Assembly (NCBI GenBank): GCA_024138015.1
Contig: JAMXBB010000010.1
Location: forward strand, 55,557,743-55,621,742
Source: Lumnitzera littorea
Lineage: Eukaryota; Streptophyta; Magnoliopsida; Myrtales; Combretaceae
Length of the DNA stretch: 64,000 nucleotides
Direction of reading: 5' to 3'
How positions within the stretch are numbered: the stretch's first letter is position 1; each line of letters starts with the position of its first letter. A program made the translations under genes and the position numbers. Positions 24,983 to 37,712 of this stretch are shown here, piece by piece. Below the pieces are notes generated by a model that saw only the letters and a list, made by a program, of their open reading frames with translations, was not told where the DNA came from and did not search any database.

Positions 24983-24997
24983 TTTTGCCCCTTAACT
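24983..24997 (-). promoter_or_regulatory. Polypurine tract adjoining the Tat-type LTR
   Basis: Minus-strand AGTTAAGGGGCAAAA abuts the LTR start TGTAAAAG. Such tracts prime plus-strand DNA synthesis next to the 3' LTR, which gives this LTR its identity and orientation. Confidence 0.55.
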
Positions 24998-25516
24998 AAA
25001 ATTCTTGGATGGAGTCTAAGTATTTTAAGCATCAATCGCTTACTTTAAATTGCCAGGTTATTACTCAACGTATGTGCACTATGAATTAACTACACTGCTA
25101 CAAATCGTACTTACTTAGCTAGAGACTTTATTTTAGTATAGTACTAACAATGCAAATTTATTTATTACATAACTCAATGCACAAGTTTGCGATACCATTT
25201 AATTATGCATGTCGCTTTTGACTTACTACAATTGTATTGCCCCCAAGGCAATATATTAAATAAGTTTTATAATTTTTCCATATTTCCCCTTTCAAATTGC
25301 TATTAAAGGTATGCATTCAATGCCTCCCATTCCCCTTCTTATTCTTCTCACAATGGCAATAACATTAAGCACTAATGATTGAGTACATATGAAATGATAT
25401 GAGCTGTCTATACCAACTTGGGTTCAAATACTTGATTTCTTCTCCTTTTATTCTTTACTATGCATGGATATACCTTAAATAACTTTATCACTAATTCCAT
25501 ATGTTTTTTTTATGTA
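24998..25516. other. Short gap between two LTRs
   Basis: AT-rich sequence with no recognised coding or structural signal. It may be leftover internal region of the truncated Tat-type element on the minus strand. Confidence 0.3.
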
Positions 25517-25521
25517 ACATC
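25517..25521. repeat. Target-site duplication ACATC, left copy
   Basis: ACATC here recurs at 28443-28447, flanking a segment with LTR-like ends. Confidence 0.7.
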
Positions 25522-28442
25522 TATAAGCCCTAAAGTTAAGCCAAATGACCGTAGGATTAAACTTAATACATAAAGTTAAGATGATCGGTTAAAGGATCCG
25601 ATCAAACCTAAATTATAAACTATAGATATAAATATTAGTAAAAATGATCCTGTAAACTTGAATTTAAGAAAATAAGTAATAAAATAGGAGACTATAAAAT
25701 TTTCAAATTTTAAGTATAATAATTGTTAATTATTGAAAAGGTAAAAAGTGTAATCTAATAACTAATAAACTACTAGAGATAGATTATATGTATACTAAAA
25801 ATCATAAAATGACCTAAATAATAATTAGGAATGTTCACATGTACCTCACATGTATTTACATGTAGATATGAATACGTGAAATTACTTAAATTGGCTAAAA
25901 ACTTATTAAATAATTAAAGAAAATTATTAATTAATTAAGGAAAAATCAGAAAAAAATTAGAGGGATAAGGAATGATGTAGATTTGGTCATGGCAAGTCAG
26001 GAATTGAAGAAGAAGAATTAGCCAATTAAAATCAAGCAACACAAAAGCCGAAAATTAAGGGATTTAGGCAATGTCTTGTCTAATTTAATGCACATTAATT
26101 ACCACAAAACTCTATAAATAGGGAAAAAATTACAGAGCTCCTTTAGACAGTTAGAAATAAAAAAAAAATAGAGAGCATAAAAAATTCAAGAGAAAAATTA
26201 AGGTTAAAAAAAAGAAGGAAATTTATACAGTAGAAGCTAACTAACCAAACCCACACACCACCACCACCTAGGACCGAACCACCACCACCACTCCACTCTA
26301 GACCTACCGTCTAGACCGGCCGACACACCTGGACCGGTTTTGGAAGGCCAAAAGTCATCAAACCGAGTGAGTCTCTTATCTGCTTTGATTTTGTATAATT
26401 TCTTAAAATTATTTATTTTACCTAGAAAATTATAAAATTTATTATTATGAGGTTTTATTGTATGTAGATTTAGGGAAAAATAGTAATTAAGTTTAATCAC
26501 GTCTGAATATAGGGTTCTTAATAAATTAAGTAAAACCGAGCATGATTAGAACTACAAATAAACAGGTTTAGGAGTGTAGTTTGAAGCTCAACTTTTTTTT
26601 TGTAGAATGCTTAAGTGATATATAACAGTGTTATGAAGCCATTTTTTATAAATTTAATTTTCAAAATTTTTAAGTAAATTTTTAGCCCTAAAATGATGGA
26701 AAAAGTGGGTAATTTTGGGTTAATTAGGTGATTAAGTGATTAATTACTGATTTAGATAGTAATTAGATGTTTAGGGATGTTAATCTCTAATGTGAAAACC
26801 TAATCCTAGCCTTTGGAGTATTAAGTGTAATTAATTTAGGAATTAGGTAGTAATTGTAGGAAATTAGGAATATATGGAATTGGAAATTTAATAAATATGA
26901 AAAATTAGGGTTATTTAGATAATATAATAATAATAATCAGAATATGATAAATCTGAAACAAAATTTAATTTTAGGTATTTGTATAAAAAATATAAGATTT
27001 TCTTACAATGGGAATAAATCCGGTATCCCAATTAGAATTAGCGTGTACCGAACAGTTTATAATACTAAATTAAAACCTAATATGATATTAGAATACTCGA
27101 GCTTAATATAATTAATTTCACATTAGGATTTGAGCATGTTTAAGAGTCTAGAATTAAAACTAGAATCTAATTTAGAAATCGAACCCTAAAATAAGGTAGA
27201 ATGAATCATTAGTAAATAATAGGTATACATGGAAAAATAAGTTAAATTATAACTTAGAATATGAATCATTAAAGTATAAGTACTAAAAAGATCTCTTTGT
27301 ATTATAAGATACCTAGAGACGAATCGGCTTACAATTAAGTGATCGGGCGACTGAGAAATTCTAGGTAAGTTGGGTTATTACTTACTGTATTAGAGTACAA
27401 TTTTATGATACTTAGAGATATAGGATTGTATATGATTGTGATTGTAAGTAGTTTATGCATGTGTTTGATGTATCTAAATTCATGCTGAAATTTATAATAT
27501 GATTGATTTTGTGTTATGATTGAATTAGTGTGAAATTGTTTAAATACCCTAAATGAAATTTAATCTTATTCGACTTTAATGACCTAAAATGCCATGCATT
27601 GCAACCTGTTAGGAGATCATTAGGATTCTCCAACCAAATACCAACCCCTTCGAAAGGGATAGCACAGGGTTGCATAATGGTCCCTTCTTCATCCTTAGTT
27701 GAACTAAGTGATAGGAGAGGAGGTTGCAGTGAGGGTGAAGTCATTGGTTCGAAGGTAGTCGCGAGAGGAGCGGTGTCTCCATTGTACAAGCCTAGATTTG
27801 GTTGTGAGCTGTTGCATAACATGAAAACTTCTCAACCGGATTAGAGCAGGTGAAATTTCTTTGATTTTACAACTTACCAGACTATGTTGTGTAATGACAC
27901 TTGCTTGTTGCATTGCATGAAAATAATTGCTTGATAATCTTGTTTGTGTTTGTATACATTCATAAGTTTCCAATTCAACTTATTAAGCTGTAATTGCTCA
28001 CACCCTTATAGATCCTTTTGCAGGTCCTGATTTCCGAATACTTCAAGTATTATGCCGCCTTACAATTATCTAGGAGTTAGTTCTTTTGAAGCCAAGGGTG
28101 TGAGGATCAATTTACTTAGCAGTGGATGTGTAGCTAAAGTGTCCTTTGTAGTTTAAGACTGAAAGACTAATAGTTTTTATGTAAATTAGTGAACCATTAT
28201 GTTTATGTAGAGTTTCCTAAGAAGTTCTGTAGACTTTACATATAATTATATATGTTTATTAAAAATTTATAATAATTACTATAATTGTAGTTAAACACTT
28301 AATTGGACTGTTTATTCTAAAGTGAAGAGTCGTCGACGCCTTATGTAGATCATGTCTATGGTAGGTAATGTGAGGCCGGTTACTATCATAGAATGGTTTA
28401 TATGGTGGGATTGTTACAACTCTATGACTTTAGGGTGTAACA
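25522..28442 (+). mobile_element. Solo LTR, 2.92 kb, Del/Tekay-like
   Basis: Begins TATAAGCCCTAAAGTT and ends ACTTTAGGGTGTAACA; the inner ends form an inverted pair CCCTAAAGT/ACTTTAGGG. The 5-bp flank ACATC is duplicated. The start TATAAGCCCTA parallels the TGTAAACCCTA start of the 792-4560 LTR, so the terminal TG appears to have become TA. Inside are TATAAATA at 26113-26120, a CCACCA-rich GC block at 26240-26350, and a TTTTGCAGG acceptor-like site near 28015, in the same order as the first solo LTR. No coding domain, primer-binding site or purine tract is seen, which supports a solo LTR. Confidence 0.72.
26113..26120 (+). promoter_or_regulatory. TATA box of solo LTR
   Basis: TATAAATA in CTCTATAAATAGGG, a textbook plant TATA box, about 590 bases into the LTR. 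Confidence 0.55.
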
Positions 28443-28447
28443 ACATC
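28443..28447. repeat. Target-site duplication ACATC, right copy
   Basis: Second copy of the duplication flanking the 25522-28442 LTR. Confidence 0.7.
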
Positions 28448-30813
28448 TAGCATGTTGTTTTGGGAGACATAATACACCAAGTCACCAATTATTCAATAAA
28501 TGCAGGGATCAAAACTACTAATGAATTAGGCATGAATTGTATAGGGTAAATTCAAAGTCCATGATTTTCCTTTATGAGCTTTTCGTAAAAGCTTGGAATT
28601 TTATGTTTAGTTGCATATTTGGAGGAAGATTCATTACTTAATGATCTAAGATCTCATAATATCTCTCTTCCTCATATTACTTCTAAAATTAGATTTGCAC
28701 TAAATACTGAATCTTCTTCTTCTATGCCTTTAGTATCTCTAAGATACTTTTCCATATCTCATCATACCATAAAGATATGAATTCATCTCAATGTACTATT
28801 TTCTTTATCTTAAGCACATCTTATGCCTATTTAAAGGGTATTTCGCATAAATTACCTTTACTTACAAATATAGGACGCACCTACTTCTCATAAAGCCAAC
28901 ATTGTCTTGCTTGTGAAGTTGCAATAGCAAGAGGCAAATTCCCACCAGGTGTACAAAGATTAGAAGAATGACATATATCAACATAAATTCGTCACTTCTT
29001 TTCTATTTCAAGTTCACATCGTTTGAACTCTAATTATTCTAATAAACGGGTACAAGAGAGTAAACTTCTCATGCAAAACCAAGAGCCTGAATTGCTGTAC
29101 TCCTATAGAAGAAGCATTAGATTGTAAACTCAAGATTTCAAATTTGATTCACTTAACTTCAGTTACTCCTTAAGTGATGCTTCTTGTAAGTTAATCATGA
29201 ATTTGTCTTATTTATGTAAACTTCACATTGATTCCTTACTGGTGGTGATTTTTGTCTTTTTGTCTTTGTTGTCCCCTTGCAGCTTAGATTTATTGACACT
29301 TAGAGCACAACAAAATTACCAATTCAAGTTATACGTACATGTAGGTCCTCAATCTTGATTCTGCCTTCCCCATCTTCCTTATTTCTCTTTCTATCTTTAG
29401 ATCTCATGCTTTTTTTTTTCCTTTTTCTTTTTTACTTGCTTCAGTTGTTTGTGTAATAGAGTGCTCTATTTAACTCTCTCTCTCTCTTTTTTGTTTATTT
29501 TACTCTTTAATATATTCTTGTGCTTTTTTGTATATATATATTTTTTCACTCTTCTGGTAAGAGATAAGAACACGTCTTGCCAACAAATTGCAACAAGAAC
29601 AACAACACATTCTTTGACAATAGCCTTGGTTTGTTTAGTCATGTTTCATACTTGACAAGATTGGTTGGTTTCTTTTATAATTTTCTTCAATTGTTTTGTC
29701 ATAGCACAACATTGGCATAATCTCATCCCATTAAATCTACAATATTATTTATTGCTTTATATATCATGTATATTGTCGGTGCTAGTATTCTTTCCTTTTT
29801 ATTGCACTCGTGTATGTATTGCCTCCGAAGATAAATTCTAAGCAATTACCTTTCTCCAAAGCATGTGTTGTACATGCCGTGTTTGTTTTTATTAAAATCT
29901 TTCACTCTCTCCATAACGCTTCTATCTCCTTATGGTCACTAAATTTAACTACCTCATAACTTGATACAAATCCATCATTGTCCTATATAGAATTTGGATA
30001 AGCTCCATTACTAAGTCAAAATATTGGACTAATGCCATAAGTATGCTGTTATGTTGTAATTTTATTCTTCCTTAAGATCATATGTACACAAACTTAAATG
30101 GTCTTGATGATGAGATCTTTGAGAGCCATAGCTGAATCTATATGCCCATTTGATCACATGAATATTAATAATTTATAGTTCCTAAACTTGACATACGAAA
30201 CAATGCCTTCAAGGTAAGATATCATTGTAATGTTGAAAGAGTCAAGCTTTTAAGCAGAATGCAATCTCAACTTTAGTCTTGATTATCAACTTCATTTTTC
30301 TTTTTCCTTTTTTTTTTTGTTTTAAATTATTTTGATGTTTGGTTCCATAGTTTAAGTCCTGACCATTGCTGCTCTTTGGCACGGTTACACATCAACCATG
30401 ATTAATAATAATAAGTGAATATATTAGTTGAACTCTTTGATCTCATCTGTTAGTTAAAGGAAGTAGACCTAACAAACTTCAAAAGTCCTTTAGTGCACTT
30501 CTCCTTTTCCTTCCCTTCAACTTACGGACAAATTTAAATTGATTGATTTGCTTTTATCAAAGTTGTTACTTAGAAGTATCTTTCGTTAGATTGAAATAAA
30601 ATTAACTCAACTACATGCACATATTTCATCCAATGCTTCAATACTTGGAATGATAAAATAATGAGGTGACTCAACATATTGAATAAAAGAATTTCAACTA
30701 CGTTAGCATCAATTCAATTTAAAGTTGCCATGGTGAAGGTGCTTCTAAAACTAATCATGCTATTACTTAGCTTGAATAGTCGTGTATAGATCATGTATAT
30801 TTTAGTTTGTATG
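28448..30813. other. Intergenic region, nothing recognised
   Basis: AT-rich, with CT-rich and T-rich stretches (for example 29408-29435 and 29477-29492). Short open frames have no recognisable domain and look like chance. Confidence 0.45.
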
Positions 30814-33680
30814 TGTCATACCCCAAACTTGAAGAGTCATAACAGTCTTGTTGTATAAACCATCTTTAGCTAAAAGCTACCTCTTTAGCTGCTAATATAG
30901 GTATAGTTCACACAAGGTGAACAACTCAACCAGTTTTGAAGCAATTAGATGGGCACCTATAATACATAAGACCTGTAGAGTAATACTTTACAAAATACAT
31001 AATCCCATACTTGTAGATAATTTAGTTCTTTTACATAGTTTATCATACATCAAAAGCTCCAGAGTTTTCAAAAAGAACTATACATCTTTACAGGAGGACT
31101 ACATTACATATATAGATATAATAATGAGTCAATAAAGACTATTAGACCTCCTAAGAAGACCTTATAATCCCCCCATAAACAAAAAACAAAAGTGACATGA
31201 GTTACGATCCATTCAATAGACTTCACCACTTCTCAATCTGTTAGAACTAACTTGCGAACAACTTTAATGAGGCATCTTTTGGTTCTATTCCACACCTACA
31301 AAACAATCTATTAGGAAGTAAGCTCAATTAGCTCAGTAAAAAGGGATAAATTCATAAGAGTACATTAATAAACAGGGTTATTCAAACATTATTTAAATGT
31401 AAATCTAACAAACAAATGATATAGTATCTCATAATGTTTAATTGGTTCATTATGAAGTTAGAGTAATTTCATCCACTTTAACCTAGATTTTGAGGAGTTT
31501 TAACGCGACACTATCAAGTTACATTTGGGCTTGTTTAATGGAGAATACCCTCCTCCTTAAATAACATTTGAACCACAATTCTCAACTTTGCTGTGACCTC
31601 CTCTCGTATTACTTAGTTCGCCTAAGGTTGGGAAAAAGACCATTTCTATTATCCTTATTGAAGTGTTAGTATTTAGTCTAACAGCTTAATCATTACCCCT
31701 ATTGGTTTCATAGATGTTAGATTATATCTTTAGTCAACTTAAGATTAATTCAAATTATCAAGTGAGCAACCAAGTTTATACATGCAAGACATGATATATT
31801 CAAGTAGAAAGTAGCATTTGGAGTTCAACTCCCAATCATCAATCAGTATCATAGGCACGTACATAGCACATGCACAAATAGTCTAGCTACAACCACAAAT
31901 AAGCACTTCTCAAAGTATCTTGATATGATACTTCAATATGCCACATAGCATCGATCCCAACTTACCTGTACCCACTAGTAATTTACTCCTGACCGTTGCA
32001 TCTTTGCCCTTCAATTTTCCCTAAAAATATATAATAGATTGGTTTTCAAGTCTTAATTCATTAGTCATTAGTTTGTTTTATATGTTTTTGGTTGTTTAGT
32101 CATAAATTTCGTAAGTTAATTTCACTTAAAAATCATGATTTCTTGACCCTTCATTGATTTTTAGAAGTAATTATAATCAACCAAATCCTCTAAGTAAGGT
32201 TATGGGTAGTTTTATAGTAGTTTTTCTTTAGCCCAAAAATCCTCTAAATTACTCTCTAAGCTATATAGGGGTTATTTGTTACATTAATTTTATCCTTTGA
32301 GCCAACCTTTGAACTTCTCTAAGTTAAGCTCCTTATTCAACAATACTTTAAGCTACCCTTTGACTTTGTTACCTATAGGATTTTTAATAAATTCATTATT
32401 TAACTAATTCTCTACTTCTCTTGTTTTCACATTTATTTCATAATTTTTGCTTCTAACCTACTCTTTGAGTATCAATCTAGTGTAAAATTCATTACCAAAA
32501 TCCTTTGAGTTATTATCTACTCTTAGCTAAGATCCTAAGTTTAGCTAATTTACTAACTTTCCTTTTAAATTATAACTACAGAATCAACTTAAAAACAACA
32601 AGTAACACTCTAAACCATCCTTCCTTAGTTTCATTACTTCTTAATTCTTCATTCATTACATCATACTTTATCAATTGTTTCAAGTTTACTAAATTAGTCA
32701 AAATACTTACTTCACTATTTAAGGCTAACTTCCAACTTCCTATAACTTCTTACTTTATTAGTTAATCCAACCACTCCAGAGCAGTATCCATACTCTAAAT
32801 ACGATTTAAACTCAACATGTAAGTGAAATTAAACAAAGAAATACATTATTTTTACCAAAAGCACTATTTTAGGCTAAAAAATAAAATAAAAATATGGAAA
32901 ATAATATCATGAAAAAAATTTGACATAACAAATAAATATTAACTTAGGATAGTATATATAAAAAAAATTGAAGTAGAAACTATGTCGTTTGTCTAATTTA
33001 TTCAACTTTGAAAATTGTCTAATTTCTTAAGGGCGTATATAATGAATACTAAATTTATACAAAAAGATATTTTCCTGAGATTCTACACACAAAGATATGT
33101 AAGAATAATTTTTTCATAATTTTTTATATTTTTTTCCAAAATTTTACAAAATATGGTAGAAGTTAGACCTCATTAGAAAATCTAACTCCGGCCACCAGAA
33201 GCTCCCCACAACTCGTTAGAAACACTAGTCACCACCTGCTTCTTGTGGTATGGTGGTTGGTTGACTTTTAGCTCTACCTTAAACTAATAAACCACCAAAC
33301 TACCTAAATCGCGCACAAATTTTGCTATTTTTTCCTGATTTTATTCTTAGATCAATTAACTTACTTTGATTTTTCCTAATTCAATACTTACATTTTTAAT
33401 ATGTTGGAGAGGGTTTTTAGATTTTTCCTAGCTAATCAAGTGTTGAATTGAAATTCTTTCTCTCTCTTCTTGTAATTTCCTTTAAGTATCTTCACTCCAT
33501 TTGTATGATTCTTTGCCATACTAAACTCCTATCCATGGCCTTTCTACAGACCCTAACAACTTAATCCCAGCAGCCACGAATTTTTTTTATAATTTTTTAG
33601 TGACTTTTTTATGAATTTTCTTAGGTTATTTTAGCCTAAAATACATACATTAGGGTATTTTTATTAATTATGGGTATACA
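30814..33680 (-). mobile_element. Probable solo LTR, minus strand, Del/Tekay-like
   Basis: On the minus strand it begins TGTATACCCATAATTAA and ends GGGGTATGACA. Near its 3' end is ACTGAGCTAATTGAGCTTAC followed by TTTTGTAGGTG, the same kind of acceptor-like block as in the other two solo LTRs, and a GC-richer CCGGAG/CCACCA block lies near its 5' part (33180-33290). No coding region was found. No convincing target duplication is visible, so both ends are less sure than for the other two. Confidence 0.5.
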
Positions 33681-35718
33681 TATACACTTAAAAATTATAT
33701 ATGACACATATATATATATATTATATGATATTCAATGTCTCATAATAATTTTATTATATATATAACTTATCTCTACAAACTGACAAGACCTATTTTACAC
33801 GATTATGAATAATAATATGTAATATAGTTAAGTTATACTATTCTAGCTATATTATTATTTTATTATGTTTTTAATATCTGAGTCTATGGGGTCTTCTCAT
33901 CTAAAGTTTTAAGCTTATACGTAAATTTTTAGGTTAATCAAGTTAATTTTACCAATACCTTAAATTTACTAGTTTGATTCCTATTTATCGAGTACAAGGC
34001 TCACAATATGCTTCGCACAGATTTGTTGGACAGTTAGCATATGCTACCTACCAAGAATTGAAGCTTGAGGAAAATTACTCTCAATAGAATTGTTGGAATT
34101 TATTTAATATCACCCATACAAAATCAATTGATAAAATATTTCTTTACTACATAGTTTTTGATATTCATATTTTCTTTTCTCTCTTTTTTTTTTCCTATTA
34201 TAGGAAATAGAAGGAAGTGGCATTCATCATTGAAATTGTCAGTCTTCAAATTGTATAAAGTCCTCGTGTTGTTTAGTAACGAATTCAACTTGTACTAGCA
34301 ATAGTGGCATGACTTGCAATTTGTATAGCTCAGTATCTCCGCTTAAAGAATAAAGCAATTTTGCGCTCTACTGGCAAAACAGATGAAGACTAGTCCAAGT
34401 TGAAGTACAGTGGATGTGAAGCTGAAAGACTTGTTGGTGCATTAAGATAAACGCCCATTACCAATCTGCCCATTACTAGTTTTAGGTGCTGGGGACAAGT
34501 GACTAGACGAAACTATCTTTGAAGACATATTTTGTGAGTTAACCAAGCACTAAAAAGTCAATGCAACATCTCGCATTGATGGTGAGCTCTAAATTAGCAT
34601 GAGCTTCATGCTGATTCTAGAAATGCCATCATGAGAGATTCAGTGTTATGCTTTAGAGTAAGAGTCAAAAGAGGTTAAGTGGTTCCTTGATAGGGAATTG
34701 GCTTCTATCGAGTAAGCTTCAAGCATGGCAAGTCTTAGCAAACTTCAAGCACAAAAAACCTTGTGTGAACAAGCCTCAAGCATAGAAGACTTTACGTGGG
34801 GAAGCCTTGAGCAAGAAAGCCTTAAGCATAGTAGGCCTTAGTAAGCATCTTATTCAATAAGTTCTAAACGTAGTAAGCACCAACAATCCTCGACCTTGAT
34901 AGGGCTCACAAGCAACCCGTAATGAGACTTGAGGGGACTTTAAGATCACCATTAAAGGAGACTTAGCAAGCCTTAAGTGCTATAGACTTTGAGCAAGTAG
35001 GCTTAGAGTGTAATGAGGCCCAAAAACAACATGACTTGTGAATATCGACCTTATCAATACCAGGTCTTAGTAGGCCTTGCACATTGAGGGCTGCATTTGC
35101 AAAAACCTTTGAGTAGACACTTTTCCACCTTTGAAGAAGACTTGTTCTATTCTAAGATTGAAAGGGGAGAGTTACCTCTCTTACATATTCAATAAGCTTT
35201 TCTCAAGAAGTTGTTGGTAACGAGATGGAGTTGTTGAGTAAAGTACATTCCTATGAAATGTAGGCATGTGGTTCTCTTCATGAAGGCAAGGATCCTTCAT
35301 ACCATCACTACTTGTGCTCAATTGTAGTTCTTGTAATGACCAAGATGGAAGTGTGGCGGGTTTAAGATCCTTCATGTATCATTACTTCTCCTCAATGGCG
35401 GTTCTTATATTTAAGCGAGAAAGAATTATGTCAGATTATCTCCTAATATAATACATAGTCTCATATGTTTATTACTTTACGGAGAGAGTGACTCTAGCAT
35501 TAAAATACGTTAGACTTTTGAAATTGCACAACTCTAGTTAGACCAGCATCACTAGTGCTTCTACTTCTAATAAAAGGCACAACTTTCAAACATCCTATTG
35601 AGTATTGAGAGTAGCTCATATGAAGAAGAAGAAGCGTTCTTTCTCTTACATATTCTTTCAAAGATCGAAGAGGAGGTAAGACATAAGTCTTGAGCATTGG
35701 TCTTGATTAGTCATTTTT

Positions 35719-35775
35719 GTACACACACACACACATATATATGTAGGTGTGTATGTGTATGTATATGTATGTGTA
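35719..35775. repeat. Compound (AC)n/(AT)n/(GT)n microsatellite
   Basis: ACACACACACACAC, then ATATATAT, then a GTGT/GTATGT run. Simple-sequence repeat that creates a false open frame at 35697-35912. Confidence 0.92.
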
Positions 35776-36934
35776 CGAGTCTTATATTAGTAACCTATGT
35801 ATTTTCTTCTATTCTTGTAGGGGCAAGGTTGAGGTTTACATTATGTTTTGACTATAATGATAATAGTAGATCGTATCCTCTTTGCTTGAAGGATGTAGGC
35901 AGAATACCATAATAGCCCATACCACCTTACAATAAGATTCTTTTCATGGTGCATCTAGGGATCTTGCTCTCCTTATTTGATATCAAGGGCTTCCTAAATG
36001 CCTCTTATGGTCGACGATGATGATCTAGACTTAATGGATTATGAGGAATCCTCAACATATTCATAAGATGACATTGGTGGTGAACCAGTCATTGATGTAC
36101 TAGTCAAGGAGAGAGGTATGAGATTAATACTCATGTTAGTGTGTTGCTCTACTTAAGTGCATATAGAGTTGAGTAATGTACTGCACTTACTAATATCCTT
36201 CCTTCCCTATTTGCTGACACGTCTCATTGAGATGAGATAAGAACTTGAGTAGTTGTTAAAGGGAACTTTATGCTTTGAGGATTTTTTTTTTTTTTTTACG
36301 CTGTCTTATTTCTTGGTGCTACTAAAGGGCCTTTTGGTAGCAGTAGTCTTTTTCAAGCATGTACAAGTCATCATGCACTTAGAAGGCAATGCATTCACTT
36401 AGTAGCAATGATGGAAGTTATTATGATTGGCATTCCATGGGTCATTAAGCTCATAGAATTCAATGTTGCTTAGACTCTATGCTCTAAGGAGCTACCTAGA
36501 GGGTTGTCATGAATATAAGGCTACTTAGATTCTTATGATCTAAGGAGCTTTTGGAATCATCTCAAACATCAAAGTATAAGCTCTCACTTATAGCGATAAT
36601 ACTTAAGTGATTCCTTTCAAGAAGGTCTTTAATTATGCTAAAGCAATAATGGCATTCATTATTTGAGATCGATAATCTCTTTCATCAGTTGAGGGGGTAT
36701 TTCCTACTACTTGACTACTTAGAATTGTCTTACTTAGCTATGATAAATAGTAATGCGCCTATGAGGCAATGCTCTTACCAATTATCATTATACAAGCTTG
36801 TCTTTTCATCATGTGTCAAGGAGTCCATGCTCTTACCAGTCAGCAACAATGTTCGGTTAAGTGTTGCTTAACCGTAGAAGTTACTTTTTGGTGAACTTAA
36901 TTGAAGACATCCTGTACTTTAAAGTAGTAGTGAT

Positions 36935-37365
36935 GTAAGATGTGGATGTTAAAGCATTACTTGGACTTTAAGCATTGAAGCGAATCTACTAAGGTGTCGC
37001 TTAAGCTTGAGGGGTAGAAGCTAAAATGTAAGGGTGTTACTTAGGCTTAAGGCATTATAAGCTGAGATATTAAGGCATTGTGTAGGCTTGAGGCATATAA
37101 GTCGAGATATTAGGGTGTTACTTAGGCTTGAGAAGTGGAAGTCGAGATGTTAAGGCTTAAGGCATAGAAGTTGAGATACTAAGGCATTGCCTAGGCTAGA
37201 AGCATAGAAGGTGAGATGCCAGGGCATTGCTTGGGCTTGAAGCGGGAGAGTTGAGATGCTAAGGTGTTACCTGGGCTTGAGGCATGAGAGTCTATATGCT
37301 AGGGTATTGCTTGGGCTTAAGGCGTGGAAGTTAAGATGCTAAGGTTTTGCTTGGGCTTAAGGATT
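36935..37365. repeat. Degenerate tandem repeat, unit about 45-50 bp
   Basis: About nine units of the form GAGATGCTAAGG(T/C)(G/A)TTGC then TTGGGCTTGAGGCATAGAAG (overall period about 45-50 bp), with substitutions and small indels. No coding meaning seen. Arrays like this occur in untranslated internal regions of plant LTR elements. Confidence 0.85.
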
Positions 37366-37712
37366 GCTTTGTACCAAGAAGGTTTCTTAGACTTGAAGTC
37401 TTTAAGTAAGGCTTAGTAGTAGTAGTGGAGCTTAGCAAAGCTACTTCAACTATAAGGAAGTAGTAGTACTTACTTTAGTATGAAGCAAAAACATAGGCAA
37501 GAACTGATTTACGACCTCATAATCTCCTACATTGTTTACATATAGTATACAACTTTTAGAGGATCACTTTGGGTTGAATTTTCCTAGTTATTGTTCTTTT
37601 TACATGTAAATCTACTAGGTAACGTGAAGGGGAACTCGAAGGGATGAATAGCTACCAATTTAGACCCTTACATTTTGTATTTCAAATATAGGATTTTGTC
37701 TAAGTTGCAACC

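Larger units (their letters stand above)
33681..37712. other. Intergenic region with degenerate repeats
   Basis: 33.69-33.90 kb is an AT-rich TATA-type tract. A short open run at 33980-34100 (plus frame, reading SQYASHRFVGQLAYATYQEL) may be a fragment of an unknown gene. 34.7-35.1 kb repeats short AAGCCTTGAGCAAGAAAGCC-like words. 36.9-37.4 kb is a tandem array, listed separately. Gypsy-B inserted at its right end. Confidence 0.4.

Noticed and set aside
26237..26500. Trp/Gly-rich minus-strand open frame
   Set aside because: Antisense reading of a CCACCA-rich block inside a solo LTR.
35697..35912. Cys/Val-rich open frame
   Set aside because: Begins in a compound dinucleotide microsatellite; no domain.
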